From Deltaproteobacteria bacterium (GTDB lineage Bacteria > Desulfobacterota > GWC2-55-46), in the NCBI GenBank assembly GCA_016218105.1, contig JACRET010000060.1:1-64000 (forward strand): a DNA stretch of 64,000 nt, read 5' to 3'. The notes below the pieces were generated by a model. It searched no databases, had not been told where the DNA came from, and saw only the letters and a list, made by a program, of their open reading frames with translations. How positions within the stretch are numbered: position 1 is the stretch's first letter; every line of letters begins with the position of its first letter. Of the stretch, positions 17,048-28,125 are shown piece after piece. Both the position numbers and the translations under genes were made by a program.

Positions 17048-17857
17048 CTGAAAAGGGTAGTTACCGGTCTGGTCTTGATCCTCGCAGTAATTTCCATTCT
17101 ACTCTATACCTCCGTTTTTTCGGTGCTTGTAGCCGCTTCTTTGCTGACCCTCCTCGCGCTTCTGGAGTTCAATAGACTAACCTTACTCAAAATAAGGGAC
17201 AGCCGTTTCGACATTATCGGGATAGCGGCCGGAACAATCGTACCCCCTGTTTTGTATTTTTACGGCATGGCGTCATTTTTGCCGGTGATACTCGGCGCGT
17301 TATTCGTATTTTTCTTTTACGGAATGTTCTCCGGCCGCGAGTTGAAAGACGCGGCATTTGAAATAGCCTTTAAAACGCTTGGCATCATATACATAGCCGT
17401 GCCGTTCTCGATGCTTTCCTCCTTGAAGGCCATGGACGCAGGAGAGTGGTGGATACTTTTTTTGTTCGCGGTCATATGGTCGAATGATACCTTCGCCTAT
17501 ATCACGGGAAAATCTTTCGGCAGGCACAAGCTCTGCCCGTCGATAAGCCCGAAAAAGACTATAGAGGGCGCGATAGGCGGCCTGGCGGGTGGGATTGTGG
17601 CGGCATATCTCTTTGACCATTTTGCCAATCTGGGCTTGGGGCCGGGAAAGGCCTTAATCCTTTCGGTAGTTTTGGGTTGCGTAGGCATAATCGGAGATCT
17701 ATCGGAATCGCTCCTTAAACGGAGCGCCGGAGTGAAGGATTCGGGCACGATAGTCCCGGGCCACGGCGGGGTGCTTGACAGGGTCGACAGCCTCCTCTTC
17801 GCGATACCGGCGCTTTACTTCTTTTTGGAATGCCAGTCGAGGATAACTGGCGGTTAA
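17048..17857 (+). CDS. cdsA: Phosphatidate cytidylyltransferase
   Basis: CdsA makes CDP-diacylglycerol, the substrate of the PssA encoded at 27289. It is an integral membrane protein with about seven or eight hydrophobic segments. The signature S-x8-D-S region appears as G-D-L-S-E-S-L-L-K-R then G-H-G-G-V-L-D-R-V-D-S. The first ATG/GTG/TTG-type start in frame is TTG 17075. The conserved K-R-V-V-T-G-L-V-L start of the family is encoded just upstream, so translation probably begins at CTG 17048 (or ATT 17045), four bases after AGGGGAGGGG. With that start the protein is 269 residues. Confidence 0.9.
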   Translation: MKRVVTGLVLILAVISILLYTSVFSVLVAASLLTLLALLEFNRLTLLKIRDSRFDIIGIAAGTIVPPVLYFYGMASFLPVILGALFVFFFYGMFSGRELKDAAFEIAFKTLGIIYIAVPFSMLSSLKAMDAGEWWILFLFAVIWSNDTFAYITGKSFGRHKLCPSISPKKTIEGAIGGLAGGIVAAYLFDHFANLGLGPGKALILSVVLGCVGIIGDLSESLLKRSAGVKDSGTIVPGHGGVLDRVDSLLFAIPALYFFLECQSRITGG

Positions 17858-17875
17858 TGACGGCGGGCGGTTGAT

Positions 17876-19030
17876 ATGGGGGAAACAAGAAAAGGGATAG
17901 CGCTATTGGGCTCTACGGGCTCGATAGGCACAAGCACCCTTGAGGTCGTAAGAAGATACCCGGAGAGGTTTAAGGTCGTCTCCCTGGCCGCCGGGAACAA
18001 CGTAGGCCTGCTTAAAAAACAGATACTTGAATTCAAGCCCGAGTTCGTTTCCGTCCTGAATGAGGAAACCGCGAAAGGGCTTCGAAAAGAGTTCGATATC
18101 CCCTTCGGTTCCGGCACCGAAGGTGCGGTAGAAGCTGCCACGCTGGATAAGGTCAACGTAACTGTTTCGGCCATTGCCGGGGCGGCGGGACTGCTCCCGA
18201 CCCTGGCCTCGATAAAGGCCGGGAAGGACATAGCATTAGCCAATAAGGAGACTCTGGTTCTCGCTGGCCCCCTCGTGATGGAAGAGGTAAGAAAGAGGGG
18301 CGTCAATCTGCTGCCGGTGGACAGCGAGCACAGCGCCATTTTCCAGTCCCTTTCCGGGCACAGGAAAGAGGACCTTAAGAGGATAATACTTACGGCATCA
18401 GGCGGGCCGTTCCTTAATACCCCGCTTGAGGATTTCATCTCCATTACGCCTGAAGCGGCGCTTAAGCACCCCAAATGGTCGATGGGGAGGAAGATAACGG
18501 TAGATTCCGCTACGCTGGTGAACAAGGGGCTGGAGGTGATAGAGGCGTCTTTCCTCTTCGACCTTCCGGCTGAAAAGATATCCGTAGCGATACACCCTCA
18601 GTCCATAGTCCATTCTATGGTAGAGTATATAGACGGATCGATAATCGCCCAGATGAGCGTCCCTGATATGAAGGGGCCTATAGCCTACGCGCTCTCTTAT
18701 CCGGGAAGGATCGACTCAGGCGCGAAGCCGCTCTCATTCGAGGGATTGAGCCTTGAGTTCATGGAGCCGGACCTTAAGAGGTTCCCGTGCCTGGGCCTGG
18801 CGTGCGAGGCGCTTAAGATTGGCGGCACGGCGCCCGCGGCCCTCAATGCCGCCGATGAAGTCGCCGTTGAGATGTTTTTATCTGGAAAGCTCCCGTTTAC
18901 AGGGATACACAGGGTGATATCAGAAGTGTTGGAAAGGCACAAGGCCTTAAAAATAACCTCCATAGAAGATGTGCTTCAGGCGGATAAGTGGGGCAGGGAG
19001 ACTGCCTTCGCCTCTGTGAGCGCCATCTAA
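17876..19030 (+). CDS. dxr: 1-deoxy-D-xylulose 5-phosphate reductoisomerase
   Basis: Dxr (IspC) converts DXP to MEP, the first committed step of the non-mevalonate isoprenoid route. The NADPH-binding L-L-G-S-T-G-S-I-G-T-S-T is at residues 10-21. L-A-N-K-E-T-L-V and the metal-site P-V-D-S-E-H-S-A-I-F-Q are intact, and 384 residues is normal. It starts 18 bases after cdsA and ends 14 bases before rseP, so the order cdsA-dxr-rseP is a tight operon, as in many proteobacteria. Confidence 0.97.
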   Translation: MGETRKGIALLGSTGSIGTSTLEVVRRYPERFKVVSLAAGNNVGLLKKQILEFKPEFVSVLNEETAKGLRKEFDIPFGSGTEGAVEAATLDKVNVTVSAIAGAAGLLPTLASIKAGKDIALANKETLVLAGPLVMEEVRKRGVNLLPVDSEHSAIFQSLSGHRKEDLKRIILTASGGPFLNTPLEDFISITPEAALKHPKWSMGRKITVDSATLVNKGLEVIEASFLFDLPAEKISVAIHPQSIVHSMVEYIDGSIIAQMSVPDMKGPIAYALSYPGRIDSGAKPLSFEGLSLEFMEPDLKRFPCLGLACEALKIGGTAPAALNAADEVAVEMFLSGKLPFTGIHRVISEVLERHKALKITSIEDVLQADKWGRETAFASVSAI

Positions 19031-19044
19031 CCTAGAAAACAAAA

Positions 19045-20346
19045 ATGACAACGTTTATCTCATTCATAATAGTACTGGGCATCCTCATATTCATCCATGA
19101 GCTCGGGCACTTCATGGTCGCCAAGTTTTCCGGGGTGGGGGTGGAAAAGTTCTCGCTCGGGTTCGGTCCAAAGCTTATAGGCATAAAGAGAGGCGAGACC
19201 GAATACCGGATATCCCTCCTGCCTCTCGGCGGTTACGTAAAGATGGTCGGCGAGGCCCCGGGCGAAGAGGTCTCCGATATCGACAGAAAAAAATCGTTCA
19301 CTCACAAGCCTGTAAGGTACAGGGCGGCCATAGTCGCTGCCGGGCCTGTGATGAACCTGCTGCTCGCGGCGATACTCCTTCCGGTAATTTTCATGATAGG
19401 CGTCCAGGTGCCTTCGTACCTTGGCAATAAGGCGGAGGTCGGTTTCGTGGTTCCGGACGAACCGGCGTCCAGGGCCGGCATTCAGAGCGGCGACGTTATA
19501 GTAGGGGCCGACAATAAGCCTGTAAAAAACTGGCAAGAGCTCCTTGAAGAAATGGCTGAGAGGCCGAAAGAGCCGTTGAAGCTCAAGCTTGCCCGTAACG
19601 ACGCTGTGATAGAAACGACTATCGTGCCGGAGCCTACGGCCGAGACCGGCGCAGGTTACGGCGGCATGTACCCTCCGATGAAGCCGGTTATAGGCGACGT
19701 CTCCAGCGGCTATCCCGCCAAAGATGCCGGTATACAGCCGGGGGATGTCATCCTTGCCGTCAATGACAAGATGATAACCCACTGGGCGGAACTTGAAGAC
19801 ATAATACACAAGAGCGGGGAAAAGAAGACCATACTTATAGGCAGGGAAAACCAGACGCTTACGTTTGAGGTCACCCCAAAGCATAACAAGGACGCGAACA
19901 TATACCTTATAGGCATATCGAGGAAAGACGAACAGGTTTTAAGAAGATACGGGTTTATCGAAGCGACCGCTAAGGGGTTTACCACCTCCGTTGAGATGAC
20001 GGAGCGCCTGCTTGCCGTCATCAAGGGGCTCGTGCTCGGCAAGTACTCTCTTAAGACCCTTGGCGGGCCTATAATGATAGCTCAGGTCGCCGGCAAGGCC
20101 GCCGAGTCCGGGATCTCTGACCTGCTTTCCCTCGTGGCGTTCTTAAGTCTCCAGCTCGGCATCATAAACCTCTTTCCGATACCTGTATTGGACGGCGGGC
20201 ACATACTCTTTTTCTGCATAGAAGCCGTAAATGGAAAGCCTCTGAGCGAAAAGTTCATGGCAATCGCCCAGCAGATAGGCATAGCGCTCCTTATAGCGCT
20301 CATGGTCATGGTCACCTATAACGACCTCTTCAGGATATTCGGGTAA
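19045..20346 (+). CDS. rseP: Site-2 intramembrane zinc protease RseP
   Basis: RseP cuts membrane-anchored anti-sigma factors and signal-peptide remnants inside the inner membrane. The zinc motif H-E-L-G-H-F is in the first membrane segment (about residue 18). Two PDZ domains lie in the periplasmic middle, each shown by a G-I-Q-x-G-D-V-I core. The third zinc ligand is in N-L-F-P-I-P-V-L-D-G-G-H. The 433-residue length is full. No RseA-like substrate is nearby. A second, shorter M50 protease is at 34809. Confidence 0.95.
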   Translation: MTTFISFIIVLGILIFIHELGHFMVAKFSGVGVEKFSLGFGPKLIGIKRGETEYRISLLPLGGYVKMVGEAPGEEVSDIDRKKSFTHKPVRYRAAIVAAGPVMNLLLAAILLPVIFMIGVQVPSYLGNKAEVGFVVPDEPASRAGIQSGDVIVGADNKPVKNWQELLEEMAERPKEPLKLKLARNDAVIETTIVPEPTAETGAGYGGMYPPMKPVIGDVSSGYPAKDAGIQPGDVILAVNDKMITHWAELEDIIHKSGEKKTILIGRENQTLTFEVTPKHNKDANIYLIGISRKDEQVLRRYGFIEATAKGFTTSVEMTERLLAVIKGLVLGKYSLKTLGGPIMIAQVAGKAAESGISDLLSLVAFLSLQLGIINLFPIPVLDGGHILFFCIEAVNGKPLSEKFMAIAQQIGIALLIALMVMVTYNDLFRIFG

Positions 20347-20374
20347 TCGGCAGGCGGGGATGCGGGGAGAAAAA

Positions 20375-21076
20375 GTGAATATACTTGCCATCGACACCTC
20401 TTCTCCTTCAGGGAGCATGGCGCTCCTTTCCGGGAGCGATCTGATCTCCGAATGGACTTACGGAGAAGTGCCCACCCACTCCGAGTGGCTGCTTAAGGCC
20501 CTGGATGCATTTCTTGTCAGCGTAAATCACACGATAAAAGATGTCGGCCTCTTCGCCGTTGGCACTGGCCCAGGCTCGTTCACGGGCTTGAGGATAGGCG
20601 TGACGACCGTAAAAGGGCTTGCCTGGACCTTGAACAAAAAGACCGTCGGGGTGTCCACGCTGAGAGCGCTGGCTTACAATCTGAGATATTCAAAGATGTA
20701 TGTCTGCCCGGTGCTGGACGCGAGGAAGGGGGAGGTCTACGCGGCCCTGTATTCCAGCGACGACGATGGCTTTAAGGCGGTTATTGAAGAACAGGTGATG
20801 GCGCCGGAGGCCCTGGTTGACGCTATCGGTCGATTGAATCTTGACGCGCCTGTGGTGTTCCTGGGTGGCGGGCTCAATGTCTACTCCGGGTTTTTTACCC
20901 AAAGGATAAAAGAGGCGCGCCTGGCCCCTAAGCCGCTTTGGCATATAAGGGCATCGAACATAGCGCTTTTAGCTTTAGAAGGCGCCGGGAGCGAGGTGGA
21001 GCCTATCGCCTTAAATCCGGCCTATTTAAGGAAGTCTGAGGTTGAGCTGAAGGCTAAAGGCAGTGATTCTAAATAG
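20375..21076 (+). CDS. tsaB: tRNA t6A modification protein TsaB
   Basis: TsaB is the dimerisation partner of TsaD in making N6-threonylcarbamoyladenosine at position 37 of ANN-decoding tRNAs. The ASKHA-type N-terminus I-L-A-I-D-T-S-S-P-S-G and the G-T-G-P-G-S-F-T-G-L-R-I-G motif identify it. GTG 20375 after GGGGAG fits the family N-terminus. ATG 20360 adds five residues and appears to lie within the ribosome site. It closes the rpsB-to-tsaB cluster. Confidence 0.9.
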   Translation: MNILAIDTSSPSGSMALLSGSDLISEWTYGEVPTHSEWLLKALDAFLVSVNHTIKDVGLFAVGTGPGSFTGLRIGVTTVKGLAWTLNKKTVGVSTLRALAYNLRYSKMYVCPVLDARKGEVYAALYSSDDDGFKAVIEEQVMAPEALVDAIGRLNLDAPVVFLGGGLNVYSGFFTQRIKEARLAPKPLWHIRASNIALLALEGAGSEVEPIALNPAYLRKSEVELKAKGSDSK

Positions 21077-21150
21077 TTATAGACTTTTTCCTTAAATTAT
21101 TTTACAACTGAAAGCTTGTATTAAAATGCCCTGTCCTTTGGCATTTGCCA

Positions 21151-21205
21151 TGAAAATGCATCGCGACCGCATCCCCGCGGACTTACGGGGGATACTTAGG
21201 CATTA
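21151..21205 (+). repeat. Degenerate family A palindrome
   Basis: TGAAAATGCATCGCGACCGC followed by ATCCCCGCGGACTTACGGGGGAT is a diverged copy of the family A head and hairpin. The tail is not preserved. It sits upstream of the promoter at 21223. Confidence 0.6.
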
Positions 21206-21222
21206 GGCTTCAAGGAGTATTA

Positions 21223-21251
21223 TTGACAAGCCTATACCGTTGGGTTAATAT
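21223..21251 (+). promoter_or_regulatory. Strong sigma70-type promoter of the ilv operon
   Basis: A perfect TTGACA (21223-21228), a 17-base spacer and TAATAT (21246-21251) form the best sigma70 promoter match I see in the window. It reads into the small YdcH-like gene and then ilvD. About 110 bases of leader separate it from the first ATG; I see no leader peptide rich in branched-chain codons and no T-box. Confidence 0.8.
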
Positions 21252-21369
21252 TTAAAATTAGGTGTTTAGATAAATATTTTCGCTGGGTTATATTGTCATA
21301 GGAGGTTTGGGTCCCGGGAATAAGAGTTATCCAAAACTAACCTCGCATCAGAAAAGGAGGCCGTGTTTT

Positions 21370-21597
21370 ATGGAAAACCAGAACGAAGTGATCATCAAGC
21401 AGCTTCTGGAAGAGGATGAGGGATTCAGGAAGACATACAAGACCCATAAGGATTACGAGAACAAGATAGCCAGGCTGGAGAAAAAGCCGCACCTCACGGC
21501 CGAAGAGAACGTAGAGAAGAACAGGCTGAAAAAACTGAAGCTCGCGCTCAAGGATGAAATGGAAAGAACGATCAAGGCGCGGCAGACTAAAGGATAG
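21370..21597 (+). CDS. YdcH/DUF465 family small coiled-coil protein
   Basis: This 75-residue acidic-basic helical protein matches the YdcH (DUF465) pattern. It has a central [14 protein letters not shown] turn, then [15 protein letters not shown]. Function in the family is unknown. ATG 21370 follows AAAAGGAGG closely; the frame is open upstream to TTG 21307 but that part looks like leader. It is the first gene behind the 21223 promoter and ends 20 bases before ilvD. Confidence 0.8.
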   Translation: MENQNEVIIKQLLEEDEGFRKTYKTHKDYENKIARLEKKPHLTAEENVEKNRLKKLKLALKDEMERTIKARQTKG

Positions 21598-21617
21598 AAA
21601 GCAGGTTAAAAGAGACG

Positions 21618-23276
21618 ATGCCGAACCGCAGTGACAGGATCAAGAAGGGGCTTGAAAGGGTTCCCCACAGGGCCCTTATGTACGCAACAGGCATTCCCAA
21701 AGGCGAGATGAAAAAGCCTTTCATAGGCGTGGCTACGAGCTTTACCGACCTTATACCGGGCCACATCGGGATGCGCGACCTTGAAAGGTTCATCGAAAAA
21801 GGCGTCCATACGGGCGGCGGATACCCGCTGCTTTTCGGACTTCCCGGGATATGCGACGGGATAGCCATGGGGCACAAGGGAATGCACTACTCGCTTCCCT
21901 CAAGGGAGCTTATAGCCGATATCGTCGAGAGCGTAGCCGAGGCGCACGCGTTTGACGGAATGATACTCCTTACGAATTGCGACAAGATTACGCCCGGCAT
22001 GCTCATGGGCGCGGCGCGTCTCAATATCCCGACTATCGTCGTAACGGCCGGCCCCATGATGACCGGGCGCTATAAAGGCAAGCGCACTTCATTTATAAGG
22101 AACACCTTCGAGTCGATGGGCCGTTTCAGGAGCGGCGAGATCACCAAAGACGAGCTCGACTCCTGCGAGACCGGGGCGTGCCCGGGCGCAGGCTCCTGCC
22201 AGGGGTTATATACCGCAAACACCATGAACTGCCTGACTGAAGTCCTCGGGATGAGCCTTCCGTGGTGCGGGACAGCCCTTGCCCAGTCAGCCGACAAGAG
22301 GAGGATCGCCTTCGACAGCGGAGTGCGCGTCGTAGAGCTTGTAAAGAAAAATATTACGCCGCGGAAGATCCTTACGAGGGCGGCTTTTGAAAACGCCATA
22401 CGCGTGGATATGGCCCTTGGCGGATCTTCAAATACCGTACTCCATCTCCTCGCCATAGCGCATGAGGCAGGCGTAAAGCTCCCGCTTGAAGTATTCGACA
22501 CGATCAGCAGGGAAACCCCTCACATAACGTCTTTAGAGCCGGTCGGAGAATATTACATGGAGGACCTCCACTGGGCCGGAGGCATCGGCGCGGTACTTAA
22601 GAGGCTCAAAGACTCGATAAAAGATAACCCGACCGTTTCAGGCAAGAGGGTAAAGGCCATTATCGAGGATGTTAAATATATTGAAGAAGACGTGATCAAG
22701 CCGCTGGATCAGGCTTACCACGCTGAAGGCGGCATAGCCGTTCTTAAAGGCAATCTCGCCCCCCTGGGGGCCGTGGTAAAGCAGTCAGGGGTGAGCGATA
22801 AAATGATGAGGTTTAAGGGCACCGCCCGTGTCTTCGACTCCGAAGAGGCCGCCATGAAGGCGATACTCGGCCGCACCGTCAAGGCTGGAGAAGTGCTTGT
22901 GATCAGGTACGAAGGGCCCAGAGGCGGCCCCGGCATGAGAGAGATGCTTGCTCCCACGGCGACCCTCATGGGCATGGGGCTTGGCGAGTCGGTCGCGCTT
23001 ATAACGGACGGAAGGTTTTCCGGCGGGACACGGGGGCCTTGCGTAGGGCACATATCCCCTGAAGCCGCGGAAGGCGGGCCGATAGCATTCGTAAAAGAAG
23101 GGGATGTAATAGAGTTGGATATCCCCGGCAGAAGGCTTGAGCTGAAGGTAAGCGAAGCCGAGCTTAAAGTACGGAAGGCGGCGTGGAAAGTGCCGCCCCC
23201 CAAAATAAAGGACGGATGGCTTTCGAGGTACGCAAAGGCGGTCACATCGGCAAATACCGGAGCGGTGCTGAAATAA
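21618..23276 (+). CDS. ilvD: Dihydroxy-acid dehydratase
   Basis: IlvD is an iron-sulfur enzyme that dehydrates dihydroxy acids to the keto acids of valine and isoleucine. Cluster cysteines appear in [11 protein letters not shown] and [13 protein letters not shown], with G-R-F-S-G-G-T-R-G near the C-terminus. The 552-residue length is normal. A GCGCGGC-AA-GCCGCGC hairpin (23292-23307) lies in the gap before ilvB. The iron-sulfur cluster is oxygen-sensitive, which fits an anaerobic lifestyle. Confidence 0.96.
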   Translation: MPNRSDRIKKGLERVPHRALMYATGIPKGEMKKPFIGVATSFTDLIPGHIGMRDLERFIEKGVHTGGGYPLLFGLPGICDGIAMGHKGMHYSLPSRELIADIVESVAEAHAFDGMILLTNCDKITPGMLMGAARLNIPTIVVTAGPMMTGRYKGKRTSFIRNTFESMGRFRSGEITKDELDSCETGACPGAGSCQGLYTANTMNCLTEVLGMSLPWCGTALAQSADKRRIAFDSGVRVVELVKKNITPRKILTRAAFENAIRVDMALGGSSNTVLHLLAIAHEAGVKLPLEVFDTISRETPHITSLEPVGEYYMEDLHWAGGIGAVLKRLKDSIKDNPTVSGKRVKAIIEDVKYIEEDVIKPLDQAYHAEGGIAVLKGNLAPLGAVVKQSGVSDKMMRFKGTARVFDSEEAAMKAILGRTVKAGEVLVIRYEGPRGGPGMREMLAPTATLMGMGLGESVALITDGRFSGGTRGPCVGHISPEAAEGGPIAFVKEGDVIELDIPGRRLELKVSEAELKVRKAAWKVPPPKIKDGWLSRYAKAVTSANTGAVLK

Positions 23277-23345
23277 AACCGCTGTGAAAGAGCGCGGCAA
23301 GCCGCGCCTGGCAGACCATAATAGCAAATAAATTCTTCAAAGAGA

Positions 23346-25055
23346 ATGGGTATGGAAAAGAAGAGGAACGGCGCAGAGGTCTTTATCGAATGTCTCCTTA
23401 AGGAGGGAGTGGATACCGTATTCGGGTTTCCTGGCGGAGCGGTGCTTCCTATCTATGACGCCCTATACGATTCCAAGCTTAAGCACATATTGGTCAGGCA
23501 CGAGCAGGGCGCGGTGCATATGGCGGACGGGTACGCCAGGGCGTCAGGCAAGCCGGGAGTGGTCATCGTCACATCCGGCCCGGGCGCGACAAATACGGTA
23601 ACCGGCATAGCCACCGCCTATATGGACTCCGTTCCGATGGTGGTATTCACAGGGCAGGTTAATACGGCCCTTATCGGCAACGACGCGTTTCAGGAGGCCG
23701 ATATAGTCGGCATTACAAGGCCGTGCACCAAGCATAACTATCTGGTCAAGGACATAAAAGACCTCCAGAGGATTATAAAAGAGGCGTTTTATATCGCGAC
23801 GACCGGCAGGCCCGGCCCGGTGCTTGTGGATCTCCCGAAAGACGTCCTCAACACCCCGTGCGAGCTTAAATATCCGGATAAGGTAAATATCAGCAGCTAT
23901 CAGCCCAATTACAAGGGGCACCCTGGCCAAATAAAGAAGGCGATGGATTTTATCCTGTCGTCCAGGCGGCCGGTCATATATGCCGGTGGAGGGGTGATCC
24001 TCTCCAACGCGGCCGATGAGCTTAAGGCGCTCGTCACGAAGCTGAACCTCCCTACGACGACGACACTGATGGGGCTCGGCGGTTTTCCGGGCACGCACCC
24101 GCTTTTTATGGGCATGCTCGGGATGCACGGCACCTACTGCGCCAATATGGCGGTTACCAATACCGACTGCCTTATAGCCATAGGCGCCAGGTTCGATGAC
24201 AGAGTGACGGGCAAGCTCGATGAGTTCGCGCCGTTTGCGGGCATCGTACACGTCGACATAGACCCTACCTCGATAAGCAAGAACGTCCGCGTCGATATCC
24301 CGATAGTCGGGGATGTCAAGGATGTCCTTAAGGAAATGATAAAGATGATACCGGCCCCGGCGGCGCTTAAGGCCTATAAAAAGGGCCTTGAGGATTGGCA
24401 TGGGCAGATCAAGACATGGAACGACACCCATCAGCTCTCTTACAAGTTCGAGCCCAAGGGGAAGATAAAGCCGCAATACGTCATCGAGGAGCTTTTCAAA
24501 TTGACGAAGGGCGACGCGATAATCACGACGGAGGTAGGCCAGAACCAGATGTGGGCCGCGCAGTTCTTTAAATACGACAGGCCCAGGACATTCCTCACAT
24601 CAGGGGGCCTCGGCACGATGGGTTTCGGTTTCCCGGCGGCCATCGGCGCCCAGATCGCGTATCCCGGCAAGACCGTCGTCGATATAGCGGGTGACGGGTC
24701 TTTGCAGATGAACATTCAGGAACTCGCCACGGCAGTTCAATACAAGCTCCCTGTAAAGGTAGTGATACTTAACAACATGGTGCTCGGAATGGTAAGGCAG
24801 TGGCAGGAGTTCTTCTATGATAAAAGGTACTCGCATACCTGCATCTCCGTCGCGCCTGACTTCGTCAAGCTCGCGGACGCTTACGGCGCGGTGGGGCTCC
24901 GGGCCAAGGCCCCCGGCGAGGTCGAGGGTGTGATAAAAGAAGGATTGGCGGTAAAAAACAGGCCTGTTTTGATGGATTTCAGGGTCGACCCCGCTGAGGA
25001 CGTCTATCCGATGGTGCCTACGGGTCAGCCTTTAAATAAGATGTTACTCGTTTAG
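23346..25055 (+). CDS. ilvB: Acetolactate synthase large subunit
   Basis: This ThDP and FAD enzyme condenses pyruvate with pyruvate or ketobutyrate as the first common step of branched-chain synthesis. Motifs include [13 protein letters not shown], the catalytic-glutamate region [15 protein letters not shown], and the ThDP motif G-D-G-S-L-Q-M-N then N-N near residue 475. The 569-residue length is standard for the anabolic enzyme. ATG 23346 and ATG 23352 are both possible. The regulatory subunit follows after 11 bases. Confidence 0.96.
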   Translation: MGMEKKRNGAEVFIECLLKEGVDTVFGFPGGAVLPIYDALYDSKLKHILVRHEQGAVHMADGYARASGKPGVVIVTSGPGATNTVTGIATAYMDSVPMVVFTGQVNTALIGNDAFQEADIVGITRPCTKHNYLVKDIKDLQRIIKEAFYIATTGRPGPVLVDLPKDVLNTPCELKYPDKVNISSYQPNYKGHPGQIKKAMDFILSSRRPVIYAGGGVILSNAADELKALVTKLNLPTTTTLMGLGGFPGTHPLFMGMLGMHGTYCANMAVTNTDCLIAIGARFDDRVTGKLDEFAPFAGIVHVDIDPTSISKNVRVDIPIVGDVKDVLKEMIKMIPAPAALKAYKKGLEDWHGQIKTWNDTHQLSYKFEPKGKIKPQYVIEELFKLTKGDAIITTEVGQNQMWAAQFFKYDRPRTFLTSGGLGTMGFGFPAAIGAQIAYPGKTVVDIAGDGSLQMNIQELATAVQYKLPVKVVILNNMVLGMVRQWQEFFYDKRYSHTCISVAPDFVKLADAYGAVGLRAKAPGEVEGVIKEGLAVKNRPVLMDFRVDPAEDVYPMVPTGQPLNKMLLV

Positions 25056-25066
25056 GGAGGGTTTTT

Positions 25067-25552
25067 GTGCGTCATACGATCTCAGTTCTTGTAACTAACG
25101 AGTTCGGTGTATTGTCGAGGATTTCCGGGCTGTTTTCCGGGAGGGGTTTTAATATCGAAAGCCTTTCCGTTGCCGAAACTCTGGACCCCCAGATATCGAG
25201 GATGACTATCGTGACAAGCGGGGACGACAAGGTGCTTGAGCAGATAAACAAGCAGCTCAATAAGCTCATTAACGTCATCAAGGTCTACGACTTTACCGGC
25301 GAAGAGCATATCGAGAGGGAGCTCGCCCTCATAAAGGTCACATGCACGGCGGAGGCGAGGGCGGAGATACTCTCGATAGTAGACATCTTCAGGGCAAAGG
25401 TCGTGGACGTAAGCCCGCGCTCATACACTATTGAGATAACCGGTGATGAGGAGAAGATAAGCGCCATAACGGAACTATTTCGCCCGTTCGGCATAAAAGA
25501 GATAGTGAGGACAGGCCGTATCGCGATGGCCAGAAGTCCCAAACAGAAATAA
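25067..25552 (+). CDS. ilvN: Acetolactate synthase small (regulatory) subunit
   Basis: The small subunit activates the catalytic subunit and makes it sensitive to valine feedback. The N-terminal ACT domain is clear (I-S-V-L-V-T-N-E-F-G-V-L-S-R-I-S-G-L-F-S-G-R-G-F with N-I-E-S-L after it, residues 4-29). At 161 residues it is the longer IlvH-like form with a C-terminal domain. GTG 25067 follows GGAGGG. It lies directly between ilvB and ilvC. Confidence 0.95.
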   Translation: MRHTISVLVTNEFGVLSRISGLFSGRGFNIESLSVAETLDPQISRMTIVTSGDDKVLEQINKQLNKLINVIKVYDFTGEEHIERELALIKVTCTAEARAEILSIVDIFRAKVVDVSPRSYTIEITGDEEKISAITELFRPFGIKEIVRTGRIAMARSPKQK

Positions 25553-25557
25553 TCTGA

Positions 25558-26604
<1,047 letters not shown>

Positions 26605-26615
26605 AGAACTGTCCG

Positions 26616-26635
26616 CGGCCGCCCAGAGGCGGCCG
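26616..26635 (+). other. Intercistronic GC hairpin between ilvC and psd
   Basis: CGGCCGCC-CAGA-GGCGGCCG is a perfect 8-bp stem with a four-base loop. There is no T run, so it is more likely an mRNA-stabilising or processing hairpin than a terminator. Confidence 0.5.
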
Positions 26636-26657
26636 GGGGCGATAAGAAGATATAATT

Positions 26658-27299
26658 ATGCGTATTCCCATAGCCAGAGAGGGCATGCCCTTTATTCTGG
26701 CCGCTTTGATTTGTGTTTTAATAGTATGGTTTGCCGGCATATGGTGGCTTCAGTTCCTGTTCGTCCCTGCCGCCGTATTTGTAATAGCGTTTTTCAGAGA
26801 CCCGGAAAGGGCGATACCGGTTGACAAGGACTCGATAGTAAGTCCGGCTGACGGCAGGGTCATCAAGGTCGAGCGTCTGAAGGACGACAGGATACTTAAA
26901 AGCGAGGCGATGAAGATAAGCATCTTCATGAACGTCTTTAACGTCCACGTGAACAGGACCCCGGCAACCGGCAAGGTGCTTGACATAATGTACAATCCCG
27001 GCAAGTTTTTTAACGCGAGCCTCGACAAGGCGTCCCTCCTGAACGAGCAGAACGCACTTATTATGGAGTCGTCATCTGGGAGAAGGTTCGCCTTTAATCA
27101 GATAGCCGGGCTTATCGCGAGGCGTATCGTCTGCCACGCGAGGAAAGGCATGAACCTTACCAAAGGCCAGCGCTTCGGTCTTATAAGGTTCGGTTCAAGG
27201 GTAGATGTGTATCTGCCGACCGACTGCAGGGTCTCGGTAAAGGTCGGGGACAAGGTCAGGGCGGGCTCTTCAATCCTGGGGTACTGGAATGTTAGATAA
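26658..27299 (+). CDS. psd: Phosphatidylserine decarboxylase proenzyme
   Basis: Psd makes phosphatidylethanolamine, using a pyruvoyl group created by self-cleavage. At 213 residues this is the short bacterial/archaeal type. It has two N-terminal hydrophobic segments, F-F-R-D-P-E-R, S-P-A-D-G-R-V, and the cleavage motif R-F-G-S-R-V-D-V near residue 185, where the chain is cut before the serine. Its end overlaps the pssA start by 11 bases, which couples the two consecutive reactions. Confidence 0.94.
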   Translation: MRIPIAREGMPFILAALICVLIVWFAGIWWLQFLFVPAAVFVIAFFRDPERAIPVDKDSIVSPADGRVIKVERLKDDRILKSEAMKISIFMNVFNVHVNRTPATGKVLDIMYNPGKFFNASLDKASLLNEQNALIMESSSGRRFAFNQIAGLIARRIVCHARKGMNLTKGQRFGLIRFGSRVDVYLPTDCRVSVKVGDKVRAGSSILGYWNVR

Positions 27300-28107
27300 C
27301 GAGATCCGTAACGAAGAAAACAACGGCATCAGTAAAAAGAAAAATATCAAAAAGGGAGTCTACCTGCTCCCGAACCTGATAACGTCCGCCTCTCTTTTCG
27401 GAGGGTTCTATGCGATCATCGCTTCCCTTGACGGGCACTTCGAGAGGGCGGCTATAGCTATCATCATCTCGGGTGTCCTCGACGGCCTCGACGGGCGCAT
27501 CGCGAGGCTCACGGGCTCAAGCTCCAAGTTCGGGGTTGAATACGACTCCCTTGCCGACCTGGTGGCTTTCGGGCTCGCGCCGGGCGTTTTGATCTTTGCC
27601 TGGGCATTAAGGCCGTTTGGCAGATACGGATGGCTCGCGGCATTTCTGTATGTCGTTTGCGGAGCGCTTAGGCTCGCTCGCTTTAACGTCCAGATAACGA
27701 CAATAGAGTCCAAGAGGTTTAACGGCCTGCCGATACCGGCGGCCGCGGCTATGGTCTGCACGACGGTACTGATGTTCTTTAACATCGGCAGGGGAGAGGA
27801 GATGGTCAAGCACATAACAGTGCTTGTCCTCGTCTATGTCCTTGCTTTTTTGATGATAAGCAATGTCAAGTTCTACAGCTTCAAGGAGCTGAATCTGTCT
27901 CAGAGGATGCCGTTCAGGCTCCTGGTAGGGCTTGTCTTCCTACTTATCGTGATAGCGGCCCAGCCCGTGATAATGCTCTTCATCCTTTCGCTGGGGTACG
28001 TGATCTCAGGGCCTATAACGACGCTTATTGACAGCAGGAGGAAACTCCCTGTTAAAGTCCCGTATAAACCTTATAAAAACGACAAGAAAGAGCCGAGAGG
28101 CTCCTAA
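27289..28107 (+). CDS. pssA: CDP-diacylglycerol-serine O-phosphatidyltransferase
   Basis: PssA joins CDP-diacylglycerol and serine; Psd then decarboxylates the product. It is an integral membrane protein of 272 residues. The CDP-alcohol phosphotransferase signature appears as D-G-L-D-G-R-I-A-R-L then G-x3-D-S-L-A-D (about 65-95). The N-terminus is charged and cytosolic. It overlaps psd and is followed 18 bases later by leuA. This lipid pair inside a branched-chain operon is a familiar arrangement in Desulfobacterota. Confidence 0.95.
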   Translation: MLDNEIRNEENNGISKKKNIKKGVYLLPNLITSASLFGGFYAIIASLDGHFERAAIAIIISGVLDGLDGRIARLTGSSSKFGVEYDSLADLVAFGLAPGVLIFAWALRPFGRYGWLAAFLYVVCGALRLARFNVQITTIESKRFNGLPIPAAAAMVCTTVLMFFNIGRGEEMVKHITVLVLVYVLAFLMISNVKFYSFKELNLSQRMPFRLLVGLVFLLIVIAAQPVIMLFILSLGYVISGPITTLIDSRRKLPVKVPYKPYKNDKKEPRGS

Positions 28108-28125
28108 ACATTAATTAAAAAAACT

